DNA of 64,000 bases from Ahaetulla prasina (taxonomy: Eukaryota; Chordata; Lepidosauria; Squamata; Colubridae): the NCBI RefSeq assembly GCF_028640845.1, contig NC_080548.1, forward strand, positions 12,605,814-12,669,813. The letters run 5' to 3'. Below the pieces are notes generated by a model. That model saw only the letters and a program-made list of their open reading frames with translations, had not been told where the DNA came from and did no database searches. Position 1 is the stretch's first letter. The number at the start of each line of letters is the position of its first letter. Positions 44,992-55,665 of the stretch are shown here, piece after piece. Both the position numbers and the translations under genes were made by a program.

Positions 44992-45897
44992 CTTTAGGGG
45001 ACGTGGATTTGATGCCTAGGATGGTGAAAGGATTCTGCATTAGAAATTGATAGCCAGCTGAAAGACAGAGGGAGGGAGGGAGGGGTTGGTGGAGCTGCAA
45101 AGGAGAACTTTGGAACAAGATTCTTTCCAAAAAGGAGAAGTTGGAGAAAGAGGATCCCTGACCACACTAGATGATTGGGTTACAAAAGTAGGTCATCGTT
45201 GGGTTCCACAAAGGCACCATTCACTTGGAGGAGAATGACGGCCGTTATAGGTTCAGATCCAGAGTTATTTTCATGTTTGCTGCTGCCCGTTTTGGCTGGA
45301 AACTTTGAGACCGTGCAGTACGCAGTGCAAACAACTTTGCAATTTGAAGCGTTGAAAGCTTGGGGCAAAACTCTCAAGAGACACCAATGGGGCAAGGGCC
45401 AGTGGGGTGGGGGGTGGGGGAGGCATGTTGCCAGCAGCGAGTTCAAGTTCCCTGTTAGTTTTTACTTGTGCTACTGAAATTTCATTTAGAAAAGTTCCCT
45501 TATAGAACTGAGTTATAAGTTTCAATATTACCGTAGTAGGTCCATTCACCAGTCTTGTTACAGCCAGCTGTGATTTTTCTAACCATTTCTTCTGCCATGG
45601 AAACAGCCAAATGACCGCTCTTTTTATTTCCAAGTTTTTAAAAAGATCCATCCTGTCTATTCAAGGTAGAAAAATTGAAAACATTTGCTAATTGGGGTGA
45701 ATTTCCTGCAATTACATCTGCAACTGAACACAGAGGCTGGAAATAGACAATAACGTTCTTTTTCGACAAATATGTTTGAAAAAAGCACTTGCTGTTTATT
45801 ATCTATATCAGGAACACTTATCCTATTTTTGCCTCTGGCAAACCTTAGTAGAACCACAATTGGGGCATACATTTTAGTTGCTAAATGATGTGATGGT
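44992..45897. other. Unassigned intron sequence
   Basis: No repeat or coding signal recognised between the foldback at 44852 and the LINE at 45898. Confidence 0.4.
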
Positions 45898-46675
45898 TAA
45901 TAGAATGGAATGGAATGGAATGGAATAGAATGGAATAGAATAGAATAGAATAGAATAGAATAGAATAGAATAGAATAGAATAGAATAGAACAGAATTTTT
46001 TTATTGGCCAAGTTTGATTGGACACCCAAGGAATTTGTCTTGGTGCATATGCTCTCAGTGTACATAAAAAGACAAGATACCTTCATCAAGGTACAACACT
46101 TACAACACTTAATGATAGTCATAGGGTACAAATAAGCAATCAGGAAACAATCAATATCCATATAAATTGTAAGGATACAAGCAGCAAAGTTACAGTCATA
46201 AGTGGAAGGAGATGGTGATGGGAATGATGAGAAGATTAATAGTAGTGCAGATTTAGTAAATAGTTTGACAGTGTTGTGGGAATTATTTGTTTAACAGAGT
46301 GATGGCATTCGGGAAAAAACTGTTCTTGTATCTAGTTGTTCTGGTGTGCAGTGCTCTATACCATCGTTTTGAGGGTAAGAGTTTAAACGGTTTATGTCCA
46401 GGATGCGAGGGGTCTGTAAATATTTCCAAAGCCTTCTTTTTGACTGGTGCAGCATACAGGTCCTCAATGGAAGGCAGGTTGGTAGCCATTGTTTTTTCTG
46501 CAGTTCTAATTATCCTCTGAAGTCTGTGTCTGTCTTGTTGGGTTGCAGAACCAAACCAGACAGTTATAGAGGGGCAGATGACAGGCTCAATAATTCCTCT
46601 GTAGAACTGGATCAGCAGCTCCTTGGGCAGTTTGAACTTTCTGAGTTGGTGCAGAAGCAAGGGATCATATGTCCA
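45898..46675 (-). mobile_element. CR1-L3-type LINE 3' end with RT C-terminal coding remnant
   Basis: This is the longest copy. The minus strand from 46660 to 46283 is an uninterrupted frame for the last 125 residues of a LINE ORF2 (KLPKELLIQFYRGIIEP, WFGSATQQDRHRLQRI, DPSHPGHKPF, TRTTRYKNSFFPNAI). The 3' UTR and a mixed AGAAT/GGAAT array (45898-45995) follow. It is 5'-truncated, so there is no catalytic domain. Confidence 0.88.
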
Positions 46676-46954
46676 GACCCAATTTTGCCATCATTTTTAC
46701 TGTAGTATTTAAGTGAATCATGCAGTCGTTATGTGAACGATGTAGCCATTAAGTGATTCACAGAGTTGTTAAGCAAATCTGGCTTTCCCCAGTGACTTTG
46801 CTTGTTGGAAGTCCGCAGCCTTAATAAATGTGAGCTGGTTGCCAAGTACCCAAATTGCAATCCCATGACTTTGGAGGTGATATGATGGTCATAACTTCAG
46901 GCTGTAGGTCACTTTTTTTCAGCATTGCTTCTTTTCCAAAAACACCACACTACT

Positions 46955-47620
46955 AACCAGAGCATACAAAACATTTGCTAGACCAATTCTAGAATACAGC
47001 TCGCCAGTTTGGAACCCTCACCACATCTCTGACATCAATACAATTGAACGAGTCCAGAAATATTTCACAAGAAGAGTTCTCCATTCCTCTGAAAACAACA
47101 AAATACCTTATCCCACCAGACTTGAAATCCTAGGCTTAGAAAACTTGGAACTCCGTCGCCTTCGATAAGACCTAAGTTTAACTCATAGAATCATCTATTG
47201 TAATGTCCTTCCTGTTAAAGACTACTTCAGCTTTAACTGCAATAATACAAGAACAACCAACAGATTTAAACTTAATGTCAACCGCTTTAATCTAGATTGC
47301 AGAAAATATGACTTCTGTAACAGAATCATCAGTGCTTGGAATACTTTACCTGACTCTGTGGTCTCTTCCCATAATCCTAAAAGCTTTAACCAAAAACTTT
47401 CTACATGGACCTCACGTCATTCCTAAGAGGACCATAAGGGGCGTGCATAAGCGCACAAACGTGCCTACCGTTCCTGTCCTATTGTTTTTCTTTTCTTCTT
47501 CCTATATATATATAGATGCTTATACCTCCCAATATTTATTCATATATATGTTTATATACTATATAATCTTTTTATATGATGTTGTGACAAAATAAATAAA
47601 TAAAATAAATAAATAATTGC
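46955..47620 (+). mobile_element. LINE ORF2 C-terminus and 3' UTR, duplication copy A
   Basis: It reads for about 150 residues as the end of a non-LTR polyprotein (SSPVWNPHHISDINTIERVQ, YPTRLEILGLENLELRRLR, FCNRIISAWNTLPDSVVSS). It is broken by one in-frame stop (CGATAAGAC) and, in this copy, a one-base loss (CTACATGGACC). An AAATA tail ends it at about 47617. Confidence 0.8.
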
Positions 47621-47675
47621 CACAACTCTGAACTATTTTTAAAGAGTGGTCAGAAGTGGAGGCTACCTTTATTGC

Positions 47676-47770
47676 TTTGTCTCCAACCTTGGCAATTTTA
47701 AGCCTGGAGAACTTCAACTTCTGGGAGTTAAAGTCCACCAGGCTTAAAATTGCCAAGGTTGAGACCCCTG
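47676..47770. mobile_element. hAT foldback, copy A
   Basis: TCTCCAACCTTGGCAATTTT ... GGTTGAGACCCCTG. A G is lost from the right terminus compared with copy B (48891-48985). Confidence 0.82.
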
Positions 47771-48169
47771 CTTTAAGGTGCACTAAATTTAGGATCCTGG
47801 AGTTATTGCATTATCATTTATGATTGTTATTATTAATGCTGACTTCCTTTATTGCAAGATCTTCATACAATTTATCAACCGATTGTGCTTTTTAAAAGAT
47901 GATATCATTTTTACTGTAGTATTTAAGTGAATCATGCAGTCGTTATGTGAACGATGTAGCCATTAAGTGATTCACAGAGTTGTTAAGCAAATCTGGCTTT
48001 CCCCAGTGACTTTGCTTGTTGGAAGTCCGCAGCCTTAATAAATGTGAGCTGGTTGCCAAGTACCCAAATTGCAATCCCATGACTTTGGAAGTGATATGAT
48101 GGTCATAACTTCAGGCTGTAGGTCACTTTTTTTCAGCATTGCTTCTTTTCCAAAAACACTACACTACTA

Positions 48170-48835
48170 ACCAGAGCATACAAAACATTTGCTAGACCAA
48201 TTCTCGAATACAGCTCGCCTGTTTGGAACCCTCACCACATCTCTGACATCAATACAATTGAACGAGTCCAGAAATATTTCACAAGAAGAGTTCTCCATTC
48301 CTCTGAAAACAACAAAATACCTTATCTCACCAGACTTGAAATCCTAGGCTTAGAAAACTTGGAACTCCGTCGCCTTCGATAAGACCTAAGTTTAACTCAT
48401 AGAATCATCTATTGTAATGTCCTTCCTGTCAAAGACTACTTCAGCTTTAACTGCAATAATACAAGAACAACCAACAGATTTAAACTTAATGTCAACCGCT
48501 TTAATCTAGATTGCAGAAAATATGACTTCTGTAACAGAATCATCAGTGCTTGGAATACTTTACCTGACTCTGTGGTCTCTTCCCATAATCCTAAAAGCTT
48601 TAACCAAAAACTTTCTACTATTGACCTCACCCCATTCCTAAGAAAACCATAAGGGGCATGCATAAGCGCACAAATGTGCCTACCGTTCCTGTCCTATTGT
48701 TTTTCTTTTCTTCTTCCTATATATATATAGATGCTTATACCTCCCAATATTTATTCATATATATGTTTATATACTATATAATCTTTTTATATGATGTTGT
48801 GACAAAATAAATAAATAAAATAAATAAATAATTGC
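48170..48835 (+). mobile_element. LINE ORF2 C-terminus and 3' UTR, duplication copy B
   Basis: This is the duplicate of 46955-47620. It shares the internal stop but keeps CTACTATTGACCTC intact where copy A lost bases, so the break in A is younger than the duplication. Confidence 0.8.
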
Positions 48836-48890
48836 CACAACTCTGAACTATTTTTAAAGAGTGGTCATAAGTGGAGGCTACCTTTATTGC

Positions 48891-48985
48891 TTTGTCTCCA
48901 ACCTTGGCAATTTTAAGCCTGGAGAACTTCAACTTCTGGGAGTTAAAGTCCACCAGGCTTAAAATTGCCAAGGTTGGAGACCCCT
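48891..48985. mobile_element. hAT foldback, copy B
   Basis: Ends GGTTGGAGACCCCTG. The left terminus has decayed to TTTGTCTCCAACC in both copies. Confidence 0.82.
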
Positions 48986-49139
48986 GCTTTAAGGTGCACT
49001 AAATTTAGGATCCTGGAGTTATTGCATTATCATTTATGATTGTTATTATTAATGCTGACTTCCTTTATTGCAAGATCTTCATACAATTTATCAACCGATT
49101 GTGCTTTTTAAAAGATGATATCATTTTACTCCTGACCTT

Positions 49140-49456
49140 GATTCAAAATTCTGATGGATGCCCCCATCCCAGCGATCACATGAGGGGTCCTCAGCAACCG
49201 ACCTGCATTACAGCCACTTGCAGCATCCCACATTCACATAACCGCAATTGCCAGAAACCAGTGTTTACTTCCAGCTTTTGGCAAAAAAACGCCCCTTGTG
49301 GACAATGGGTTTCCTTAATGACTGCTGGGTTCACTTAATGACCACGGCAAAAAAGAAGTAAAGTGTATGATGTGTATGAGGTCACGTGAAGACAATTGGC
49401 ATGACTTACAATCGTAATTCTGGACTCAGTTATGGCCACAAGTCAAGGACTACCTC
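49140..49456. mobile_element. Tigger-like MITE remnant
   Basis: Contains GATCACATGAGGGGTCC, GGTTCACTTAATGACCACGG and a right end CAAGTCAAGGACTACCTC. Left end decayed. Confidence 0.65.
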
Positions 49457-49471
49457 TATGTGGGTTTGTGC

Positions 49472-49708
49472 CAGAGATGGTATTCAGCAGGTTCTGACAG
49501 GTTCTGGAGAACCGGTAGTGGAAATTTTGAGTAGTTCGGAGAACCGGTAAATACCACCTCTGGCTGGCCCCGCCCCCATTTATTCTCTGCCTCCCGAGTC
49601 CCAGCTCCCAGTGCCATCGGGAGGAAATGGGGATTTTGCCTTCCCCTGCCATGCCCACCAAGCCACGCTCACAGAACCGGTAATAAAAAAATTTGAATCC
49701 CATCACTG
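49472..49708. mobile_element. Short hAT element (CAGAGATGGTATTCAGC)
   Basis: Flanks GTTTGTGC/GTTTCTGC. Body ACCGGTAGTGGAAATTTTG. Confidence 0.87.
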
Positions 49709-49884
49709 GTTTCTGCTTGCATGTTTATGTCTAATTAGGTGGCAACACTTAGCAGAGCGTGGAAGATGAAACACAGTCATGCAGCCATTACAAAAATGTC
49801 AATGTGAATGAGTTCTTAAAGCGAGGACCAAGATAAAAACTGATACAATGCTCTATTCCCTTTTGCATATAGTCATTTTTAGAT

Positions 49885-50035
49885 CAGGGTTTCTCAAAGT
49901 TGGCAATTTTAAGATGTGTGGACTTCAACACAATGTAAGCTGCCCTGAGTCTTCGGAGAAGGGCGGGATATAAATGTAAATAAATAAATAAAAAAACTCC
50001 CAGAATTTCTTAGCTAGCATTCTTTTACATCATTT
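49885..50035. mobile_element. hAT foldback arm split by a SINE tail
   Basis: It starts CAGGGTTTCTCAAAG and reaches GTGGACTTCAA at 49928. A SINE 3' tail (AAGCTGCCCTGAGTCTTCGG to AAATAAATA, 49929-49996) intervenes, and the arm resumes CTCCCAGAATTTC. Confidence 0.7.
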
Positions 50036-50214
50036 TTTTTTTAGAAAATGGGTTGAAACTTAACCTGAGTTCCTTAGAATAGGAGGCTGACTATGAACAA
50101 AATAAATGATTGCTTATTTATAACCATCCCTATGTGTAGTGTGATCACCTGGACAAAACCGATGTGTTTTGTGGAACCAGAAAGTCTGTATGCTATGTCA
50201 GTTGCAATCAATGC

Positions 50215-50396
50215 TGTTTGCCTAGAACAATTAATTGCCATAGAACAGTTAATCAGTGGAACTACTTGCCTCCAGAAGTTGTGCATGCTCCAACACTGGA
50301 AGTTTTTAAGAAGAGAACCATTTGTCTGAAGTGGTGTAGGGTATCCTGCCTAAGCAGGGGGTTGGACTAGAAGACCTCCAAGGTTCCTTTCAACAT
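50215..50396 (+). mobile_element. CR1 LINE 3' end
   Basis: It shows the CR1 3' end: AACAGTTAATCAGTGGAAC, TTGCCTCCAGAAGTTGTGC, GGAAGTTTTTAAGAAGAGA, and CAGGGGGTTGGACTAGAAGA then CCTCCAAGGTTCC. It leads directly into a long TTCTA array. Confidence 0.85.
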
Positions 50397-50504
50397 TTCT
50401 ATTCTATTCTATTCTATTCTATTCTATTCTATTCTATTCTATTCTATTCTATTCTATTCTATTCTATTCTATTCTATTCTATTCTATTCTATTCTATTCT
50501 ATTC
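50397..50504 (+). repeat. (ATTCT)n pentamer array
   Basis: About 21 near-perfect units follow a CR1 3' end, ending about 80 nt before the first NCMAP coding exon. It is likely highly polymorphic in length. Confidence 0.97.
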
Positions 50505-50582
50505 TGCCTGATGTTGGTGCCTCTCTTACAATTCTACTACTGGTTGCCTTTAATTCTAATGTTGTTTCATTTTTCTGCCTAG

Positions 50583-50678
50583 CTGGAATCAAGATGACTA
50601 CAGCTGCCCCAACGTCTGATTATTCCCTGCCTTGGAAGAATGTGACCACGAAGTCTCGAGAGCAAATCCTTTATCAGA
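50583..50678 (+). CDS. NCMAP: NCMAP first coding exon
   Basis: The exon follows the acceptor TTTCTGCCTAG. It has 11 nt of 5' UTR, then ATG at 50594 and 28 codons plus one base before the donor GTAAG. The start is chosen because the peptide begins MTTAAP, matching the conserved MTTA start of noncompact myelin-associated protein, and because AAGATGA has a purine at -3. This is the extracellular N-terminal segment, with one N-glycosylation sequon (NVT), and it is the least conserved part of the protein. NCMAP is a small membrane protein of Schwann-cell noncompact myelin (Schmidt-Lanterman incisures and paranodes). An AATAG-type pentamer array ends about 80 nt upstream of the exon. Confidence 0.93.
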
Positions 50679-51046
50679 GTAAGAAACAGCAGAGGTGGCA
50701 CTGGGTGGTTTTAATGGGCTTTTCACCACTAATGTGTGAATGGGCGAAAAGAAACATCTTCAGGATCTGAATGAAACAACTCTGGATTTGCCCTGACAAG
50801 GCCCCAGTTGCTGCAGAGGTGATGGGACCTGAAGAGCTGGATTAGAAATTCTTTCAACTGGAAACTGAATTGGAAATACGTATGTGGGGTCCTTGGTGCT
50901 CTCTGAGCTTGGTTGTTTTCTTGCAGATGTTTCATTACCCAACTAAGTAACATCATCAGTGCTAGAAGGGAGTCGGGTTGCTCTCTGTTTAGATATACAG
51001 GTGGCTTGCCCTGTCAGTGCTGATGGGAGTATTGGTGGGAATTATA

Positions 51047-51250
51047 CAGGAGTGGGTTTCAATTTTGGTTGCTACCGTTTTGCTTCTGGGCATCGGCGTA
51101 CTCGTGTGCGTGTACAACTCTTCTGCATATGCGCAGAAGCTTCTGCGCATGCGCAGAGACATCCGGGCGGGTGGGCGGAGCCTCCCACCGCCGCCACTAC
51201 CAGCCGCCACTACCGGTTCTCCAGGGTGAACCGGTAGCAACCCACCACTG
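51047..51250. mobile_element. Short hAT element in NCMAP intron
   Basis: CAGGAGTGGGTTTC ... GCAACCCACCACTG, flanks GAATTATA/GAGTTGTA. Contains ATGCGCAGAAGCTTCTGCGC, a perfect palindrome. Confidence 0.88.
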
Positions 51251-51584
51251 GAGTTGTAACATATTTTTAATCCCAAAGGAGTTAACTGTTAAAGGTTTCA
51301 TTTCGCTAAATGATAGCCATAAGTTTTAGTTTAACTTTACGGTGTCAGATGGTGGTATATGAAGATGGAATGAAGAGATATAGTGAGGAATAAAATTTAA
51401 CCCTTTTTGTTTGCTTTCATTTGTGGTATGTTTTCTTAATCGATAACAAAACCCTCCAAGTACAGTTAACATAAAAAGTATGAATAAATAAATAAATAAA
51501 CATAATGCACAATATCTGAATTGTCATGTTAGATCATGCATTAAGAAAACAAAATCAGATATATCCAAACTGGTAAGTTGCTGA

Positions 51585-51710
51585 TTTACCAGAAGGAAGC
51601 AATGGTAAACTACTTCCAAAATATTGCCATATATTTGCAGGAGCTAGTCTGGCAGTTGCCATGAATTGATATTGACCCAAAGGCATAAATAAATAAAATT
51701 ACTCAAAAGT
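51585..51710 (+). repeat. SINE 3' half
   Basis: It carries GGAAGCAATGGTAAACTACTTCC then GCCATGAATTGATATTGACC and AATAAATAAAAT, the 3' half of a squamate tRNA-SINE, in NCMAP intron 2. Confidence 0.5.
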
Positions 51711-52054
51711 TGTAAAAGGAAGTCTTCCATGGGGGACACAAGGATATTCTCCACCCGGACCCTCCCCCCAAAAAACCCTATCAGGCCATCACTGTCTTAA
51801 TTACACTAATTAAATGAATGGTCATAAATAGAGAACTACTTGGCTCTTAAGGGTGAATTAAACCTATAATAAATAATATGACTGTTTCTAAGAAAACAGC
51901 TAAAAATAAGATAAAATTTTGGGATATTTTTGTACATATTCTAGATTCTAGGACCTAGAACATGGGAGTTATATTTTATTATAACCTGGAAATTAAAGTG
52001 TATTGAAAAGCCTGCACATACAGATTGCTGTTTTTCTTTCTTTCTCCGTATTAG

Positions 52055-52139
52055 GCTCTGGAGCAATAGTAGCAGCTATTGTCGTGGGCGTCATAGTAAT
52101 ATTTACAACAGTTCTGCTCATCCTTAAAACGTATAACAG
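52055..52139 (+). CDS. NCMAP: NCMAP exon encoding the transmembrane helix
   Basis: An 85-nt exon lies between the acceptor CCGTATTAG and the donor GTTAGT, and it completes split Ser and Arg codons at its two ends. It encodes SSGAIVAA, a long run of Val/Ile/Leu and LILKTYNR, so it is a single transmembrane helix of about 25 residues followed by a basic cytoplasmic stop-transfer sequence. This is the best conserved part of NCMAP. Reading frame and exon phases agree with the exons on both sides. Confidence 0.95.
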
Positions 52140-52308
52140 GTTAGTCATTTTATTTTTCTCTCTCCCTCTCCAGTTCCTTTCATTCTTCAGGAGAACAATC
52201 TAACTGGATGCAATCGCTCCGTTCATAGGTTTCTGAGGTGCGATGGGGAACAGTGACATCACATATGTACTGACATTATTGCACAAATGACATTGTGAGG
52301 GGGATGCA

Positions 52309-52898
52309 CCGTATTTTTCAGAGTATAAGATGTACCTTTTTCCCCCAAAAAAGAGGGTGAAAATCTGGGTGCATCTTATACTCCAAATGTAGCCCCGCCC
52401 AGCTTCTCAAACGGAGGTTTCAGGGGCTGAAAAAACCATCAGAAACAGAGCTTCAGAAAAAAAAGCCCCCAACCGAGCTTCAGAAAAAAAGCCCCCAACC
52501 GAGCTTCAGAAAAAAAGCCCCAAACGGAGCTTCAGAAAAAAAGCCCCAAACGGAGCTTCAGAAAAAAAGCCCCAAACAGAGCTTCAGAGGCTTTTTTTCT
52601 GAAGTTCTGTTTCAGAGGCTTTCAGAGGCAGAAAAAAGTTTTTTCTGAAACAGAGTTTCAGAGGCAGAAAAAAAAGCAAAAAAAAAAGCAAGGCACAGAG
52701 CTCACAACTAAGGAACCTGTTGCTAAAATTCACCTCTGGAAACAGCTGATTGGTGGTATTCCAGGAGGACAATCCACCTGCCAATCAGCTTGTTTCTTAT
52801 TTTCCTCCCCAAAAACTAAGGTGCATCTTATGCTCCAGTGTGTCTTATACTATTTATTTTATTCAATTTTTTATTCAATTTTACTATGAAAAATACGG
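52309..52898. mobile_element. TA-type MITE (CCGTATTTTTCAGAGTATAAG) with internal minisatellite
   Basis: Ends CCGTATTTTTCAGAGTATAAG / TACTATGAAAAATACGG. Inner GAGCTTCAGAAAAAAAGCCC units repeat about six times (52449-52590). Lies in NCMAP intron. Confidence 0.8.
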
Positions 52899-53078
52899 TA
52901 TTTATTTTGATGCCATTGTGTCTGAGGAAAGCTGCTACTCTGGTTATGTGTTCCCTGGGCGTTTTTTTACCTCATAAATTCTGCTGTCATCACATTTTTA
53001 CATTCAGGGTCTCGGCTGTTTTCCTTGTGTGAGAGGTTGCAAGCTCACATTGCCATTTTTGTTTAACAAAAACACAAA

Positions 53079-53567
53079 TGGAGGTCATCCTCAACTTACA
53101 ACCACAATTGAGCCCAATATTTCTGTTCATCAATGAGACCCTTATTAAGTGAATTTTGCTCCATTTTATGACTTTGCTTCCCTCAGTCGTTAAGTGAATC
53201 ACTACAATGGTTAAGTTAGTAACACAGCTGTTAAGTGAATTATTTAATTTGTTAAGCTTCCCCATTGAGTTCGCTTGTCAGAATATCTCAAAAGGTGGTC
53301 ACACAACCCTGGGACATTGCAACCATCATAAATACATGCCAGTTGCCAAGCGTCCAAATTTTGATCATGTGACTATGGGGACGTTAAAAATGTGGATAAA
53401 TGGGACGTGATTACGTCCGGGCAGGTGGGCGGAGCCTCCAGCCGGTTCACCTGAACGCTACCGGTTCACCTGAACTGGATAGAACCGGCTGAATACCACC
53501 ACTGGTGCCATTGTAACTTCAAATGGTCCAGTCACTAAATGAACTGTTGTAAGTCGAGGACTACCTG
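53079..53567. mobile_element. Tigger-like MITE with hAT remnant
   Basis: Left GGAGGTCATCCTCAACTTAC, right GTAAGTCGAGGACTACCTG then TA. A partial hAT element (ends CCACCACTG at 53504) interrupts it. Confidence 0.78.
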
Positions 53568-53671
53568 TAGAGAGAGAAGCCGGCTAAAAGCCCTGTAAAT
53601 AAATCCAATTGATTGATTAAATAAACCATGAGCACTTCTAGCAATAATTAATCTCTGACAATTAATCAAAC

Positions 53672-53827
53672 CAGTGGTGGGTTGCTCCCGGTTCGGACCG
53701 GTTCTATAGAACCGGTAGTAAAACTGGCAGGAGGCTCCGCCCACTGACCCAAACGTCATCAAAAGCAATCTGCGCATGCACGGGCACGATGTGAACTGGT
53801 AGTAAAGGTAAATAGAACCCACCCCTG
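53672..53827. mobile_element. Short hAT element, 156 bp
   Basis: CAGTGGTGGGTTGC ... ACCCACCCCTG with a perfect AATCAAAC duplication. Confidence 0.93.
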
Positions 53828-53958
53828 AATCAAACCCTGACATTTTGTTAATTGCTGAATATAGTTGGTTTCTAATATTGCACTCCATCCCAAATTCAAA
53901 AGAAACGAATAAATTAAAGTAGCCACGTCAGGACCTCCTGAGCATTCTTACTGTATAC

Positions 53959-54286
53959 CAGTGATAGCTAACCTTTTCCGGACCGAGTGCCCAAAGCACA
54001 CACACATGCATGTGCAAATGCACGCGTGCGCGCCCAAACCCCCAAAATGCAATGTGCCTAAGGCCCCCTGCATATGCCTTGCTCCGCACGCATGCCCACA
54101 CGGGGCCCACACACGCATCCCCATGCGCCCCCCCCCGCATGCACAGCAGAGACCTGAAGACCAGCTGGGTAGAGGGAGGCGCATACGCATGCGCAGCGGA
54201 GCTGAACTGGGGCGATGGCTCGTGTGCCCACAGGGAGGGTGCTGTGGACCACCTCTGGCACATGTGCCATAGGTTCGCTATCACAG
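53959..54286. mobile_element. hAT element (CAGTGATAGCTAACC), 328 bp
   Basis: Ends CAGTGATAGCTAACC / GGTTCGCTATCACAG, perfect CTGTATAC duplication. Same family as 19788 and 59878. It abuts a Tigger-like element 13 bp further on. Confidence 0.93.
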
Positions 54287-54298
54287 CTGTATACTGTA

Positions 54299-55140
54299 CA
54301 GGTAGTCCTTAATTCGCAATCATTCATTTAATGACCGTTCGAAGTTACTGAACGCTGGGTTAAGGCGCCAGTGGGTTAAGATGCTGACGCTCATCAGACG
54401 CAGGATGTCCTTGAATACAGAATGTTGTTATGACTAACTTTCTACCGCTCCAACAACAACCCCCTCCCAACTTCCCCAGCTAAAATATACGGCAGTTAAG
54501 AAGCAAAAAAGAAAATTGCCTTCCAAAACTGACAGTCTTGCCCCCCTCAGGAAAGGAACGAATCCTGGAACAAGACTGAAGTCAGGGGTTAACACAATTA
54601 GCACATTAACCACCTCTCCCCCTCCACCCCAGAAGGACCCTTAGGCTTATCAGGGAATTTATCATGAAACTGCCTAACTAAGGTGTCTGCCTGAACATCC
54701 CAACTCTTCACCCACGTGGCTTCAGACAAGGGGCATCCTTTCCAATGAACCAAATATTGCAAACGTCACCTCTGTGATCTAGAGTCCAAAATCTTCTTCA
54801 GTGACTTACGTCAGGTCCTCACAGCATCCCCAAGGTCACGTGATCAAAATCCAGGCGCTTGGCAACTCTTGTGTATTTGCAATGGTTGCAACATCCTGGG
54901 GTCACACGATCACATCTGCAACCTTCCCACCTGGCCAGCAACAAGCCAAGTCAATGGAAGAAACCAAATATCTTAACAACCGTGTGATTCACTTAAGTAC
55001 AGTGGCTTGCTTAATAACCGTGGCAAAAAATAAAAAAAAAAGAAAGCTGTAAAATCCAGCGTGACGTACTACTTAACAACCATTTTGCTTAGCAACAGAA
55101 ATTCTGATCCCGATTATGGATGTAAGTTGAGAAGTACCTG
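54299..55140. mobile_element. Tigger-like MITE carrying a retroelement fragment
   Basis: TA-flanked CAGGTAGTCCTTAATTCGC ... GTAAGTTGAGAAGTACCTG. The insert from about 54430 to 54790 includes the chromodomain remnant. Confidence 0.82.
54620..54800 (-). pseudogene. Gypsy-type chromodomain fragment (integrase C-terminus)
   Basis: Read on the minus strand from about 54800, the sequence gives KKILDSR, a stop, then LQYLVHWKG, TWVKSWDV and VRQFHDKFPDKP. This is the layout of the chromodomain at the end of chromoviral (Ty3/gypsy) integrases, where Y..W.G and the W of TWV are the hallmark aromatic residues. One in-frame TGA disrupts it. It lies inside a Tigger-like element (54299-55140), so it arrived by later insertion or capture. 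Confidence 0.7.
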
Positions 55141-55517
55141 TATATTTTTCGAGATGCTGCAGAGAATTTGGGGAAGAATGCATGTGCATTTGGGGAATTG
55201 CTGCAGATGCTGCAGAGAATTTGGGGAAGAATGCATTTGGGGAAGAATGCAAGAAAATACCCTACGCCTCCCCCTCCCCTACCTCGTCTCATTTAATTTA
55301 ACTTTAAACATTGTAAAATTTATTCTAAAAAGAAAATAATTTCAGGAATATCCTCCTGAATGAGTGCTTTCTCAGAAGAACGTGGCCTATGCATCAGGAC
55401 TGCGATTTGCAAAAGCTTATCTCCAACAGGGATGTTTGGCTTTCAGGTGCTGCCGCTGTTTGTCTTTTCTGCTGCACAACCAGCACACTAACACAAAATC
55501 TGCTTGGTTCTTTGTAG

Positions 55518-55665
55518 GCATATGAGGATCAAGCGAGAGCTGGAGCCAAAGAATGCAAAGACCAACATCCCTTCCGTTTTAGGACAGGACAGTAGCACCT
55601 CTGCCAGGACCAGTGCGGTGACATTTGTCCCTGTAGACATTCACATTCCAAAAAGAAGACTTTGA
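55518..55665 (+). CDS. NCMAP: NCMAP last coding exon and stop
   Basis: After the acceptor TTCTTTGTAG the exon supplies the last base of an Arg codon, then HMRIKRELEPKN, a Ser/Thr-rich linker, and SAVTFVPVDIHI before ending KRRL at TGA 55663-55665. RELEPK and the terminal VTF.PVD block are the conserved cytoplasmic motifs of NCMAP. The three exons together give 105 residues, against about 102 in mammals, with no frameshift. The basic tail KRRL is an extension relative to the mammalian protein as I remember it. Confidence 0.94.

Larger units (their letters stand above)
46690..47903 (+). repeat. Tandem duplication of 1.21 kb, copy A
   Basis: Starts ATCATTTTTACTGTAG and includes a Tigger-like fragment (to about 46925), a LINE 3' end and a foldback element (47676-47770). 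Repeats from 47904, offset 1214 bp. Confidence 0.95.
47904..49121 (+). repeat. Tandem duplication of 1.21 kb, copy B
   Basis: Same content as copy A with scattered differences. Its right end reads GATATCATTTTACTCC, so the junction shares ATCATTTT. Confidence 0.95.

Noticed and set aside
54010..54312. Cys/His-rich overlapping frames on both strands
   Set aside because: They fall in a hAT element with CA/CG-rich sequence; no zinc-finger spacing is kept.
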